DNA from: Ophiosphaerella korrae
Taxonomy: Eukaryota; Ascomycota; Dothideomycetes; Pleosporales; Phaeosphaeriaceae
Direction of reading: 5' to 3'
Assembly: GCA_028456385.1 (NCBI GenBank)
Contig: JALNQF010000330.1
Span: 1 to 46,235, forward strand
Length of the DNA stretch: 46,235 bases
The notes beneath the pieces were generated by a model that saw only the letters and a program-made list of their open reading frames with translations, made no database searches and was not told where the DNA came from. The translations under genes and the position numbers were made by a program. Positions 1 through 11,720 of this stretch are shown piece by piece; the stretch's first letter is position 1; each line of letters opens with the position of its first letter.

Positions 1-1241
1 GTTGTTATAATAAAAGGTTTAATAGAGTATTGTATATTATACTTCTTTACTCCTAGCTACTTTTTCTTAAGGTTTAGCCTATACTTATAGTGCTTCTTTC
101 TTCTTTTTAGTTATCTTTAACTAGGTTTCTTTCTTTAGGTCCTTATTCTTGTAGTCCTTTATAAAGTGTCTAGGTTTCCTGTATTTATAATATACTATAT
201 CTTTTCTTTTCTTTAATTAGTAGTCTTTCGCGTAGTAGCCTAGTTTACTATAGTTAAAGTATGTAAAGTCTTTATTCTTCTTTTTCTTTCTATCCTTGTT
301 AGCGTTAAGGATTATAGGGTCTCTCTTATTATAATTCTAGGTGTAACCTCTATATCTATTTTTTTTCTATTCTTAAAGATTATCGTTAATTTATATTACC
401 TATTGCTTTAGGGCTTCTAGTGTCCTTAGTTTTTCTATATATATTATCTTGTATTAGATTTTTAAGTTTAGTCCTTGCTTAAATTATAATATTAAAGTTA
501 ACTTATTCTACTCTATATTTTGTAATAGTTATTTAAATTGTAATATATACTTAGGAACGCTCTAACTTTATATAAGCTTTTCTAGCTACTTTTTAGCTTA
601 TTAGGTAACGTCTATATCTCTAAATACTACTCTTATTTGTTTAGTAAAGTACTTGTAACTTCTAAAAATAGCTCTAGTTTTATCTTTCTAGGTTATTAGA
701 GAGTGTGTTGTATAGTCTATCTAGTAAGGTTTATACTATCTTATCGCGTCTTCCTTAAGGTGCAACCTAATATATATTACCTTCTTTTCTTCTATATCGA
801 AGTATAGTACTTATATATCTATCTAGAGTTATACTAAAGTAATAAAAGGTTTTAGTTTCTCTCTTATTCTATTAAACTTCTTAAGGACAAGTATCTTAGG
901 TAGTTTCTTTATTACACTTATTGCTAGACGTTGTATAATTAGTTCTATCTAATTCTAACCTTTAATAATAGCTTTAATCTATACTTTATTCTACTTTGCG
1001 TAATCTTATAGTTCTTTGTTCTATATTTCTAAAGTATTAATTACTATTTTTATATCTTCTTTATCTAAGATTAAATTGTTAATTTAGTCCTTAATTGTTT
1101 CCTATATAGTACTATTAGACTTATAACTACTCTTAGGGGCTTTACTTGTTTTAGTTAAACTTTCTACTATCGTGTTAGCTAGACTGTGCGCTACTTACGC
1201 TTTGCTTCTCGTAATAACTAAATTAGCAAAGTATAATAGGG
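1..1241 (-). mobile_element. Ty3/Gypsy copy E1, gag part (minus strand, runs off left edge)
   Basis: Read on the minus strand, this stretch is nearly colinear with the gag portion of the plus-strand copy at 1815-3050. For example, the complement of about 90-200 matches 2850-2960, which includes the second zinc-knuckle-like segment. It holds only the beginning of the internal region next to its 5' LTR (1242-1660); the rest lies left of the window. Stops are TAA/TAG produced by C-to-T and G-to-A changes, so no product can be made. Family and orientation are secure from the internal comparison. Confidence 0.85.
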
Positions 1242-1660
1242 TGTTACTAGGGTTAACTTCCTAGTACCTAAAGAGTATTAGTAGATTAAGAGTTAATAGT
1301 AAAAGCTTAGGTTATAATCTATAATAACTTATAAATAATAGAAGATATTTTATAACTGTCCTATATTAGCGTTCTATAGTTAAAGGATTAAATTACTAAT
1401 ACTATCTTAATAATACGCATCTTACTAACTATATACTCGTCGTAATCTATAATCTATAGTTACTAAGACTAGCGGATTATAGATTGTCTTAATCTATAAT
1501 CTATTAATACTAAGAGTCTATAGATTATAGATTAGCCTAGGTGTCCTAGTTATATGTAGTCTCCTAATTAAGGTTGTTACTTTACTTGTCCTATACTTCG
1601 TTAGCGCCTAGATTGGGACTAATTAGTTCTATCTCGATTTCTTCTATTATACCTATAACA
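1242..1660 (-). repeat. 5' LTR of Gypsy copy E1 (minus strand)
   Basis: The right edge ends in ATAACA, so on the minus strand the LTR begins TGTTATAGG, matching the TGTTACAG start of the best-preserved LTR at 33775. The left edge begins TGTTACTAGGG, matching the complement of the GTTACA end. It contains a block of AATCTATAATCTATAG-type inverted repeats around 1445-1545. Its right end sits directly against an internal position of a plus-strand LTR (1661), so this copy appears to have jumped into that LTR. Confidence 0.85.
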
Positions 1661-1814
1661 TTAACTATAGAACGCTAATATAAAATAGTTATAAAACATC
1701 TTCTATTATTTATAAGTTATTATAGATTATAATACAAGCTTTTACTATTAACTCTTAATCTACTAACTTCTCCTAAGATAAGCTCCTATAGTTAATAATA
1801 GGAGGCTTGTTATA
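1661..1814 (+). repeat. 5' LTR of Gypsy copy E2, left part missing
   Basis: Matches the last ~155 bases of the E2 3' LTR (about 8259-8413), beginning TTAACTATAGAACG and ending GTTATA (the RIP form of GTTACA). The first ~270 bases of the LTR are not on this side; they are expected left of the window, beyond the inserted E1 copy. Confidence 0.85.
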
Positions 1815-1829
1815 CCTTACTAATTTAGT

Positions 1830-2960
1830 TATTATAAGAAGTAAAGCGTAAGTAGCGTACAGTCTAGCTAATATAATAGTAGAAAGTTTAACTAGAAAAA
1901 TAGCTAAGGCACTAATAAGTAGTTATAAGTTAGATAATATAGATTAGAAGGATATTAAGAACTATATAAATAACCTAATCTCTAAAAAGGAAGATATAAA
2001 AATAGTAATCGATACCCTAGAAACCTAGAATAAAGAACTTTAAGAATACGTAAAATAGAATAAGGCTTAGATTAGAGCTATTATAGAAGGATAAAACTAA
2101 ATAGAACTAATTATATAATGCCTAGAAATAAGTACAATAAAGAAACTACTAAAGATACTTGTCCTTAAGAAGTTTAATAGAATAAGAGAGAAATTAAGAC
2201 CTTTTATAGCTTTAGTAAAACTCTAAATAGATATATAAGTACTATACTTTAATATAGAAGAAAAGAAGGTAATATATATTAGATTATATCTTAAGGAAGA
2301 CGTAATAAGATAGTATAAACTATACTAGACTAACTATACAATATACTCTCTAATAACTTAGAAGGACAAGACTAGAGCTATCTTTAGAAGTTATAAATAC
2401 TTTACTAAATAAATAAGAGTAGTATTTAGAGATATAAATATTACCTAATAAGCTAAAAAGAAACTTAAAAGATATATATAAAGTAAGAGTGTTCTAGAAT
2501 ATATATTATAGTTTAAATAACTATTATAAAATATAGAATAGAATAAATTAGCCCTAATATTATAATTTAAACAAGGACTAAACTCTAAAATTCGATATAA
2601 AATAATCTATATAGAGAAACTATAAATACTAGAAGCTCTAAAATAATAGGTAATCTAAATTAATAATAATCTTTAAGAATAGAAGAAGAACAAATATAGA
2701 GGTTATACCTAGAACTATAATAAGGGAGACCCTATAGTCTTTAACGTAAACAAGAATAAAAAGAGAAAAAAGAATAAAGACTTTACGTACTTTAACTATA
2801 GTAAACTAGGCTACTACGTAAAGAACTACTAATTAAAGTTAAAAAAAGATATAGTATATTATAAATATAGGAAACTAGGACACTTTATAAAAGACTATAG
2901 AAGTAAGGACTTAAAGAAAGAAACCTAATTAAAGATAACTAAGAAAAAGAAAGAAGTACT
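1830..2960 (+). pseudogene. gag-like region with zinc knuckles (E2)
   Basis: Capsid/nucleocapsid part of the polyprotein, which packages the element RNA. A recognisable stretch begins KKFNRIREKLRPF near 2167. Two nucleocapsid knuckles follow near 2780-2830 and 2850-2890, reading YFNYSKLGYYVKNY and YYKYRKLGHFIKDY. Several positions that should be Cys are Tyr, as expected when TGT/TGC becomes TAT/TAC by RIP. Not functional. Confidence 0.8.
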
Positions 2961-4640
2961 ATAAGTATAGGCTAAACCTTAAGAGAAAGTAGCTAGGAGT
3001 AAAGAAGTATAATATATAACGCTTTATTAGACCTTTTATTATAATAACAACTACTATATATACTTTTTTAGTAAATAAGGAGTAGTATAGTTCCTATAGA
3101 AATAGAGATATAGAGTAGCTATAATAAAGAAAAGAATAAAAGCTTAGCTAAAAGAAATAGCCTAAGTAATAGACTTACTAATAAAAGACTTAGAAAGGGA
3201 AGAGCCTCTAGAACTATTAATTTAGGCTAAAGGACTAGTACTAGATAAAGAGACTACTATAGCTACTTCTAAAGAACTACAAGAAAGTAAGAAATAAGTA
3301 AGTATAAGAAGTATAGAGTATACCTAGCTAATAATATATAGCTACAATAGCTATATAATAATAGATATAGAGGAACGAAATAAAGAATAGAAATTTGTTT
3401 AAATATACTTAATAGTTATAAGTATAGAGGAAGCGTATAAAGACTAGAAAGAACGTAACCCTAAAGAAATAAAGTTTATACTATTTTAAGAATAAATAAA
3501 GTAATATATAGTTATAGTAGGAAGAATACCTATATAAAGAGAATAGTAATACCTTATAAAGAAAACGCGATAGATTAATAAAGCCTATATACCTAGAGTA
3601 CTAGTAGTATACTATATCCTAACAACAAATATACTTAGAAAAGATAAATACTAGGAAGGGGATAACAAAATAATAGATCTAAAACATCTAGTATACTTTA
3701 AAGTATTATAGATATTATACTTAGATAAGAATTATATTATATATAGGAACCCTAAAGTAAATAATAACGTATAGCCTATATAAAGAAAAAGCTATAATTA
3801 TACAAGAGTAATTATAGTAGAAGATATCTAAGGATAAGAAATAACCCTAGAAGATAGATACGTAGTAGTAAGACCTAGATCTAAACTATTAAAGAAATAC
3901 GTCTAGAGAGGACTATAGTATAAATGCACGTATAATAAATATCTAAAATATAATAAATATAAACTTAAAATAGGGCTATAGCCCTAGAAAGATAGATAAT
4001 TTATAAAGTCGCCTAAGTAAAAAAGACTAGAAAGCGTAAGAGGCCTATATATTACAAAAATAGGTATATACTAAGAAAAAGAAGTACAACTAATAATTAA
4101 TAGTAGAGCTATAAGGAACTTTATATTAAAGAAGTTTATAGAAATATAGGGAATAAATTATACTATAAAGAAATATCTTTAATAACTAAGTATAATTAAA
4201 AGAAAACTATTTTAGGAACCTATTAGGTTTAAAACAGTTCTCTCTATACTAGAACTAGAAGGAATAATAATTAAAAACATAGTTATAGATATAATAATAA
4301 TTAATAACAAGTAAGATATAATATTAGGTATACTATAGTTATAAATAACTAACCTACACATTAATTAGAGAATAAGAAAGATTAACTACTCTAGAATAGA
4401 TACGTTAAAAGCTAATATAAACACCTATAAAAGAAAATTCCTAGAAAAATATAAGAAGTAAGAAGAATAGCTTATAGAGCTAGAAGAATACCTTCTAGAA
4501 TATTAACTATAGGATTTAGCAATAAACCTAAAAGAAGACAAAGACGTAAGATAGAGCCTAGTCTACTAAAAAATAGAAGAAAAATCTAAGATTAAATAAA
4601 TATTTATCTAAAAAGCAATAAAAAAAGGATTAATAAGAGA
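2961..4640 (+). pseudogene. linker and aspartic protease region (E2)
   Basis: About 1.1 kb of open-in-principle frame follows the knuckles without a domain I recognise. Then comes a retroviral-type protease at about 4090-4390. The active-site segment reads INSRAIRNFI where the family has DSGA-x-x-NFI; Asp has become Asn and Gly has become Arg, both explained by G-to-A change. A later hydrophobic segment (VIDIIIINNKQDIILGI, near 4280-4330) matches the usual second protease block. The frame is the same as gag and RT. Confidence 0.7.
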
Positions 4641-5850
4641 GTCTAAATCTTTAGTAGTATATAAACTTATATTTATAGATAAAAAGGAGATAAGTAATAA
4701 AAGGCCCTATATAGATTTTAAGAAAACTAACGTAATTATAAATAAGAACTAATACCTACTACTATAAATAGATAGAATACAAGATAGACTATAAAGAGTA
4801 AAAATCTTTACTAAACTAGATATCTAGAATGTATATTATAAGATTAGAATTAAGAAAGAAGATAAATAGAAAATAGTATTTAGAATACAGTATAAACTAT
4901 ACAAATACTTAGTTATACTGTTTAGTTTAATAAACGCACTAGTAGTATTCTAAGAAAGAATTAATATAGTACTAAGAGAGTACTTAGACGTATTTATATT
5001 TATATACTTAGACGACATCCTTATATTCTTAGAAATAGAAGAAGAATATATATAACACGTACACAAGGTACTAGAGAGACTAGTAGAAAATAAACTATTT
5101 CTTAAGATAAGAAAATGCAAATTCTATATAAAGGAAATAGACTTCCTTAGATTTATTATTAAACTAGGAAAATTTAAGATTAACCTAGAAAAGATTAGAT
5201 TAATTAACGAATAGCTAACACTAAGAAACCTAAAGGAGGTATAATAATTTTATAGGCTAGCTAACTTTTATAGAAAGTTAATAATAAGATAGTCTAAAGA
5301 TATAGAACTAATAACAAGACTTATAAAGAAAGATATACTATTTAAATAGATAAAGGAATATAATAAAGTATTTAAAAAGATTAAAAAGAAGTTTATAGAA
5401 AACCTAGTTATTAGAATATATAACCTAGACCTACTAGTAATAGTAAAAATAGATGTATCTAACTTAGTCTATAGAATAGTACTAATACAAGAAGATCTAA
5501 AGACTAAAAAAAAATACTTAGTTAAATACTTCTCTATAAAAATAAAAATAGTAGAACTTAACTACCTAATCTATAATAAAGAGATACTAGTAATTTATAA
5601 AGTATTTAAATAATAGAGAGTATACTTATAAAGAGTAAAGTATTAGATAAAAGTCTATATAGATTATAAGAATCTTATAAGATTTATAATAAATAAAGAA
5701 CTATTATAGTAATATACAAGATAGTAAGAATTTTTATTAATATTTAATATAGAAATTATATATATAAAAGGGAAAGATAACTAATTTATAGACGCCCTTA
5801 GTAGAAGACTAGACTTATAAGAAGAAGTAAGTACTACTAGTATAGTTCTA
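4640..5850 (+). pseudogene. reverse transcriptase and RNase H (E2)
   Basis: Copies element RNA into DNA. RT blocks read in order: a KRPYIDF-like block near 4700, KLDIQNVYY near 4815, and the catalytic YLDDILIF at about 5005-5028, in which the two Asp survive. The downstream FYIKEIDFLRFII segment is near 5130. RNase H follows from about 5430 to 5820 with VKIDVSN near 5445. Internal TAA/TAG stops disable it. Confidence 0.85.
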
Positions 5851-6039
5851 GTTAAGAACAAAGAAGGATACCTAGTTCTAAATACACCTAAAATAGCTAT
5901 AACACTTAAAAGAATAAGTAGTAAGCTAAATAAATAGATTTAAAAAGTAATATAAGAAGTACCTAAAGAAATAAAAAGACTAGAAACCTAAGAAAGATTT
6001 ATATAAGCCTATAGAAGAATATATATTCTAAGAAAGATT

Positions 6040-7330
6040 TAAAAAGAATTTATATAATAATTCTATAAATTACTAGTATATAGTTACTAAGGTATTAAAA
6101 AAATATTAGATAGACTACTAAGAGACTACTATATCCTAAGAATAAGATAATTAGTAATAGAAGTACTACAAGACTATATAGAATACTATAAGAATAAATA
6201 TAGTAGATACGTACTATATAAGATACTATAACTAGTAGAAGTACTAGAATAACTATAGAGAGTTATTACAATAGACTTTATTACAAAGTTACCTAAGTCT
6301 AAGGACCTAATATTAGGAATTAAGTATAATAGAATTCTTATAATAGTAGATAAACTTATAAAGTATATATACTTCTAACTATATAAAGAAAAAAGTAGGA
6401 TAGAAGTTACTATATACTAGGTTCTAGGAACTATAATTAGTTAATATAGACTACTAGATAAAATTATTATAGATAAAGATATACAATTTATATTAAAACT
6501 ATAGAGAATAATAGTAGCGTAATTAGGAATATAGTATATAATATCTACAGTATACTACCTATAAATAGATAGATAGTTAGAAAGAATAAATTAGATAGTA
6601 AAATAGTACTTAAGATACTACCTTAACTATAACTAGAATAATTAGGTATAACTACTACTAATAGTATAGCTAGTATATAATAGCGCAAAGAGTAAAGTAA
6701 TAAGAGTATTACTCTTCTTTATAAACTATAGATTTAAACCTAATATATATTAGATACTAAGGAATTAGATATCTTAGTCTTTAAGAGGAGAAAACTTCGC
6801 TAAAAGACTTAAAGATATATATAACTAACTAAGATAGGACGTAGAATTCCTATACAATTAAATAGTAAAATACTATAACAAGAAGTATAAAGAAGGACCC
6901 TAATTTAGAAAGAGAGAAAAAGTATAGTTAGTATAGAAAAATTTTAAGAGTAAATAACCTAGTTTAAAACTAGACTACGTTAAGATAAGACTATATAAAA
7001 TAGAAAAGGAAGTTATACTAGTTATATTTAAATTAAAGTTACTAAATAAAATAAAGATATACCTAACCTTCTACGTAGTACTACTTAAGATAGTACTATA
7101 AAACGTAGAACTACTAGTATATAAAGTAGATACGTATAGAGAATAGAAAGAGTAAGAAGTTAAGAAAATCTTAGTACACTAGTTTTATAATAGAAGAAAC
7201 TACTACTTAGTAGAATAGATAAGTATAGATAAAAAAGAACAACTATAGGAAAAAATATAGGAACTAGAAGACAATCTTAATTACTCTAAGAAACTAGAGG
7301 AGTTCTAAAGTTAAAACCTTCTAGAACGCC
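6040..7330 (+). pseudogene. integrase and chromodomain (E2)
   Basis: The integrase core starts near 6262 with ITIDFITKLPKSKD, where the family has a catalytic Asp. The second Asp region is near 6470 and the GVKHxxS-like segment near 6530-6570. A C-terminal chromodomain at about 7160-7330 reads EVKKILVHQFYNRRNYYLVE and ends in an ELEDNLNY segment that resembles the W-x-P-E-E-N-L end of chromodomains. This places the family among chromoviruses, which target heterochromatin. RIP stops throughout. Confidence 0.8.
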
Positions 7331-8106
7331 TAGTAGTAAACTAAGAGAACTAATATTACTACTAATAGATAGAGAGATAATAAGAACGTCTAATATAGGA
7401 TCTACTATAATAAATACCTTATCTAAGTCTAGCTTAGCTTCTAAAGCTACTAACTATTTAGCTAATTTTTTATTATTTAAGGCCTTTATCTTATAAAGAC
7501 AAGAGAGATAAGCTTAATTCTCTACTAGCTTACTTTACGCAAGCTCCTAGATTTACTTATACTTAGCTTTAGCCTCTATAATTTAAGATAGTAATTTCTC
7601 TTAAGTCTAGTTAATAGCTTTCCCTATTATTATTAAGCCTAGACGTAAGAATAAGTATAATAAACGTATACTTAGAAAGAGAGACACTAAATATATTATA
7701 AGAACTACGTATATTTGTATAAATATACGCTTTATAAGCCCTACTATTATTTATAGAAATAATATAAAGAAGAGACTTAGAGTTTAATTTAGGAGAAGCG
7801 TAATAAGAATAAGGAAATATTTTAACACTATTGCGCAACACGTAATTAGTAAGAAGATAGTAATAACGTATAGATAAAATAGGTATAAGAGAGGATAAAG
7901 AACTCTATATTAATAAAGAAACTAGACTAATAACTCTAGCTCTAAGATAGATAAATAAAGACCTACCTAGAAGGAGAGATAGTATTATAGGCGTAATAGA
8001 AGAAATCGAGATAGAACTAATTAGTCCTAACTTAGGTGCTAATAAAGTATAAGACAAGTAAAGTAATAACTTTAATTAGGAGACTATATATAATTAGGAC
8101 ACCTAG
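7294..8106 (+). pseudogene. 3' extension of the pol frame crossing into the LTR (E2)
   Basis: The pol frame does not end after the chromodomain. The same frame continues about 270 codons, interrupted only by TAA/TAG, passes the LTR start at 7983 and ends near 8104. The last part reads KELYINKETRLITLAL, then EEIEIELISPNLGANKV. The equivalent frame in copy E5 (33107-33913) is the best preserved and differs by in-frame length changes. I do not recognise the domain; I see no membrane segment suggesting an envelope protein. It looks charged and partly helical at the end. Confidence 0.55.
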
Positions 8107-8413
8107 AGTAATCTATAATCTATAGACTCTTAGTATTAATAGATTATAGATTAAGCTAATCTATAATCTACTAGTCTTAGTAACTATAGATTATAGATTA
8201 TAGTAAGTATATAGTTAGTAGGATACGTATTATTAGGATAGTATTAGTAATTTAATTCTTTAACTATAGAATACTAATATAAGATAGTTATAAAATATCT
8301 TCTATTATTTATAAGTTATTATAGATTATAATATAAGCTTTTACTATTAACTCTTAATCTACTAACTTCTTCTAAGATAGGCTCCTATAGTTAATAATAG
8401 GAGGCCTATTATA
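7983..8413 (+). repeat. 3' LTR of Gypsy copy E2
   Basis: Starts TATTATAGG (RIP form of TGTTACAG) after the purine run AGAAGGAGAGATAG, a likely polypurine tract, and ends GGCCTATTATA (RIP form of GGCCCGTTACA). Positions 8104-8210 hold nested inverted repeats built from AATCTATAATCTATAG. The LTR is directly followed by the pol end of another, older copy, so E2 inserted into that copy. Confidence 0.85.
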
Positions 8414-9431
8414 TTATACTAGTTATATTTAAATTAAAACTACTAAGTAAGATAAATATATACTTAATATTTTACGTAGTACTACTTAAAATAGTATTAT
8501 AAAACGTAGAACTATATATATATAAAGTAGATATATATAAAGAATTAGAATAATAAAAAGTAAAAGAAATTCTAAAGTACTAAAACTATAATAAAAAAAA
8601 TTATTACTTAGTATAATAGATAAAAATAAATAAAAAAGAGTAGCTATAAGAAGATATATTAGAACTAGAAGAAAATCTAAACTACTTTAAAAAACTAGAA
8701 GACTTCTAAAATTAAAATCTTCTAGACTACTTTATAGTAAACTAAGAAAACTATTAAAATTTTAGAGAAGACTTATAGTATACCTAGTAGATAAAAAAGT
8801 ACTTAAACTACCTAATAAAAGAGGAGCTAATATAGCGTCTTTAGAATCTAGCTTAGCTTCTAAAGTAGTAGATTATTTAATAAACTTTTTATTATTTAAA
8901 GCTTTTATCTTATAAATATAATTTAGATAAGCTTAATTATAAGATAGTTATATCTAATTCTTAAGAAGTTAAGCTTAATATTCTTTTAGTATATACTAAG
9001 AAACTTCTTATAGCTTTTTATACTTACTTTTAGCTTCTATAATCTATAATAATAGTTTTTCTTAAGTATAGTTAATAGCTTTCCCTATTATAAGTAAGTA
9101 TAAATATACGTTTAAGTATCTCTAACCTATACTCTACTATAAAAACGTAAGAAATATTACAAGAAATATAAATATTAGTATAAATATATACTCTATAAGC
9201 CTTACTATACTTTAAAGAAAGATATATAATAAAAAGATTAGAAGATTTATAATAAAAATAATAAAATATTTTATTACTTACGCGTAGTATATAATTAGCT
9301 TAAGTAAGATAATAATAAGTTAAAATAGTAAGTATAAAGAAAAGTAAAGAACTTTATATTAATAAAAAAATAGGATTAATAACTTTTACTTTAGGGTAAG
9401 AGAATAAAGAACTACCTAGAGGAGAGAATAG
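8414..9431 (+). mobile_element. Remnant of an older Gypsy copy (E3), pol end and 3' extension
   Basis: Resumes at the position equivalent to about 7012 of E2 (integrase C-terminal part), runs through the chromodomain-like segment and the 3' extension, and leads into its own LTR at 9432. It is visibly more decayed than E2: nearly all CA and TG are lost. It is best explained as the right-hand part of an old copy split by the insertion of E2. Confidence 0.8.
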
Positions 9432-9833
9432 TATTATAGTAGTAATAAGAGAAATTAAAATAAAACTAATTAGCTCTTACTTAAGTACTAATAATATATA
9501 AGATAAGTAAGGTAATAACTTTAATTAAAAGATAATATATAACTAGGATATATAAAAAGTAATATATTAATCTATAAGTACTAAGACTAAATATATAGAA
9601 TAAATTAATAGATTAGTAGAAGTATATAAGTAGTAGAGATATATATTACTAAGAAGGTATTAGTAATTTAATTACTAACTACAAGTAATAATTCTTAATA
9701 TTACCTATTAGGAATTTTTATATTATTTACAAAGCTTATTATATAATTATTTCTATTTCTAAACTATTAACTTTTAATTTACTTAACTCTCCTTTACAAT
9801 TTTAAGTAGTTAATAACTTAAGACCTTATTATA
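9432..9833 (+). repeat. 3' LTR of older Gypsy copy E3
   Basis: Starts TATTATAGTAGTAATAAG after the purine run GGAGAGAATAG and ends near GACCTTATTATA. It is alignable with the other LTRs along most of its length but heavily mutated. Confidence 0.7.
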
Positions 9834-10200
9834 TAAAGGCTTAGTAATTATTATACTAATATACTAAGCTAATTTAAGTACTATACTAGCTTAAGCGAGC
9901 TAATTAATTAATTCTAGGTATACTTAGAATCTATAGTATACTTATATATATATCTCTATATATATATCTAATAAGATAATATTAAAATAATCTAGAGAGG
10001 TATAAGTATATATCTATAATATAATACTAATAATAGTAGAGTTTATATATAATAAAGCTTTTAGTATATATATAAAGAGATTTCTATAACTAACTATTAA
10101 ATAATATAATAGTTTCTTCTTAATCTTTTATTATAAATATTTATTATATACTTTATAGATTTAAGTAACTATTAAAACCTACTTAAAACCTAATACTTCT
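9834..10200. other. RIP-decayed stretch with no recognisable gene
   Basis: AT-rich, TA-rich DNA between the old LTR and the Harbinger transposase remains. A small palindromic area surrounds 9930-10010 (TATACTTATATATATATCTC and similar). It probably includes the left part of the Harbinger element, but I could not find a left terminal repeat. Confidence 0.4.
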
Positions 10201-11720
10201 ATAATTTAATTTTTCTACTTGTCTATATTATCTAAATTTACTAAATTTTAAGTATTTTCTTTATCTCTCTATATAACATTAATATCTTTATCTAGGTATA
10301 TTTCTAAGGCGTTAAAATTACTATTTATAGTACTAGCTCTATACTAATTAGTAAAGTTATAGATAGTAGTCTATATATTTATAAGCTATTCTTAAGTCTC
10401 TATACTAAACTTATATAAGTAATTAGATATATACTATTATTACTTAAATATACTAAATATATACTCTATAATATTACGTAAGTTTAAGTAGTAAAAGTTA
10501 AAGAGTATTTTTTTATCTTTTAGTATTACCTTAACTTAACTAATATTTTTTAGATAATACTTTACGCTATATTATAGTATAAGTAACTCTTTACTATTTT
10601 TATAGCTAGTATTAGCTAAAAAGTATCTCTTCTCTAGTGCTTTAAAGCCTCTTATATAAGTACTACTAAGTACTCTCTTATTATAAGTTAAGCCTTCTTA
10701 TCTAGGTAGTATATAGAAAAAGTTTATCTTAAAATTAACTACTATAAGTATATTTTAAGTAAGTATTCTATACTAATTATAATAGTACCTCTACTTACTT
10801 ATAAGTACGTGTATATAAAAGTAAGTCCTATCTAAAGTACTAACGTAATTGCAAGAGAATAGGAACTTATTAGATTTATAGGAGGTTATAGTAGTTTAAT
10901 AAAAAGGCGTTTTTGTAATAGCTATATAAGGGCCTTATTAGAGAGGGATACTAAGGCTTTTAGAAAACCCCTTTTTTAGTTAGTTACCTATAACTTAAAA
11001 GTATTAGGTATAAACTTAGTAAGTAAAGAGTTAATTAATCCTCTTGTCTATCTCTAGCCCTGCGCTCTATCTATGTATCCGCGATGCAGCAGTCTTAGCT
11101 AGGTCTCTTAAGATAGCGGCGAGCCAGATCTTTAACATCCTTTCTATTAAGGTGCTAGTTTCTTTGTTATATTAGTTATGCTGTTATAGTCTATCTCCTT
11201 GTATATAGAGGTCGAGGCTACAATCCTTTTAGCTATAGTAGGGTTAGCGACTTAGCGATCGCACATGTAATCGCGCATCTAATCGCGCATCGAGTATCTA
11301 ATTATACAACTTATCTAATAGAACTACTTTAGATTATTATATATACTTGTTAGTATACTAGGTTTTAGAAGTTACATTATCTTATAGTATAAGTAGAACA
11401 GCGTCCTTAGTACTTTATAAAAGTAACTTTAATTTATAAGTAAACTACTTATAGTTTAAAGTACTTATAATAACTAACTAAGAGATAGTTTAAGTAAGTA
11501 CTTATACTAATATAAGTAATTACGCTAGCTAGCTCCTTGTACGCAAATATACAAGTATATAAGAGTTTTTTTAGCTACTATATCTCTCTTACTACTTACG
11601 TGCCTACTTAATCGTAAGTAGTCGACGAGCTTATTAAATATAGGCTGCTAGAGGCGAGTCTTACTATATAACTGCTATAGGTTACCTCTACAATCCTCGA
11701 GCTACTACTGCCTACGACTG
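10200..11720 (-). pseudogene. Harbinger-type transposase (DDE_Tnp_4-like), RIP-killed
   Basis: Would cut and paste the element. Reading the minus strand and treating TAA/TAG as mutated CAA/CAG/TGG, the N-terminal part near 11480-11660 gives LVDYLRLSRHV and then an IYLYICVQGASS block, matching the helix region before the catalytic domain. The core gives STLDRTYFYIHV (family GALDGTHI, first Asp) near 10850, then FYILPRQEGL, and FLANTSYKNSKELL near 10600 (family LADAGY, second Asp changed to Asn). After that come LFNFYYLNLRNIIEYIF and IYNFTN (family LHNFIR) near 10350. The order and spacing fit a nearly complete transposase. Several stops make it dead. Confidence 0.75.
11040..11480. other. Internal part of the Harbinger element, mildly decayed
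   Basis: Between the N-terminal and catalytic parts of the transposase remains. GC content rises here. A 12-base direct repeat (AATCGCGCATC) occurs at about 11270-11295. I cannot read a clean frame through it; it may contain an intron or an inserted fragment. Confidence 0.3.

Larger units (their letters stand above)
1815..7982 (+). mobile_element. Ty3/Gypsy chromovirus copy E2, internal region (RIP-killed)
   Basis: Internal region of an LTR retrotransposon in the order gag, two CCHC-type knuckles, a long linker, protease, reverse transcriptase, RNase H, integrase and chromodomain, i.e. Ty3/Gypsy order. Checkpoints from gag (2161) through protease (4102), YLDD of RT (5005), integrase (6262) and chromodomain (7294) are all in the same reading frame, so gag and pol appear to have been one fused frame with no net indel. 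Every stop I read is TAA or TAG, explained by RIP of CAA, CAG or TGG. The copy is flanked by a truncated 5' LTR and a complete 3' LTR. Confidence 0.9.

Noticed and set aside
7611..7841. Minus-strand open frame of 76 codons
   Set aside because: It lies opposite the 3' extension of the Gypsy pol frame. RIP of TTA/CTA-rich complement creates open antisense frames; no motif.
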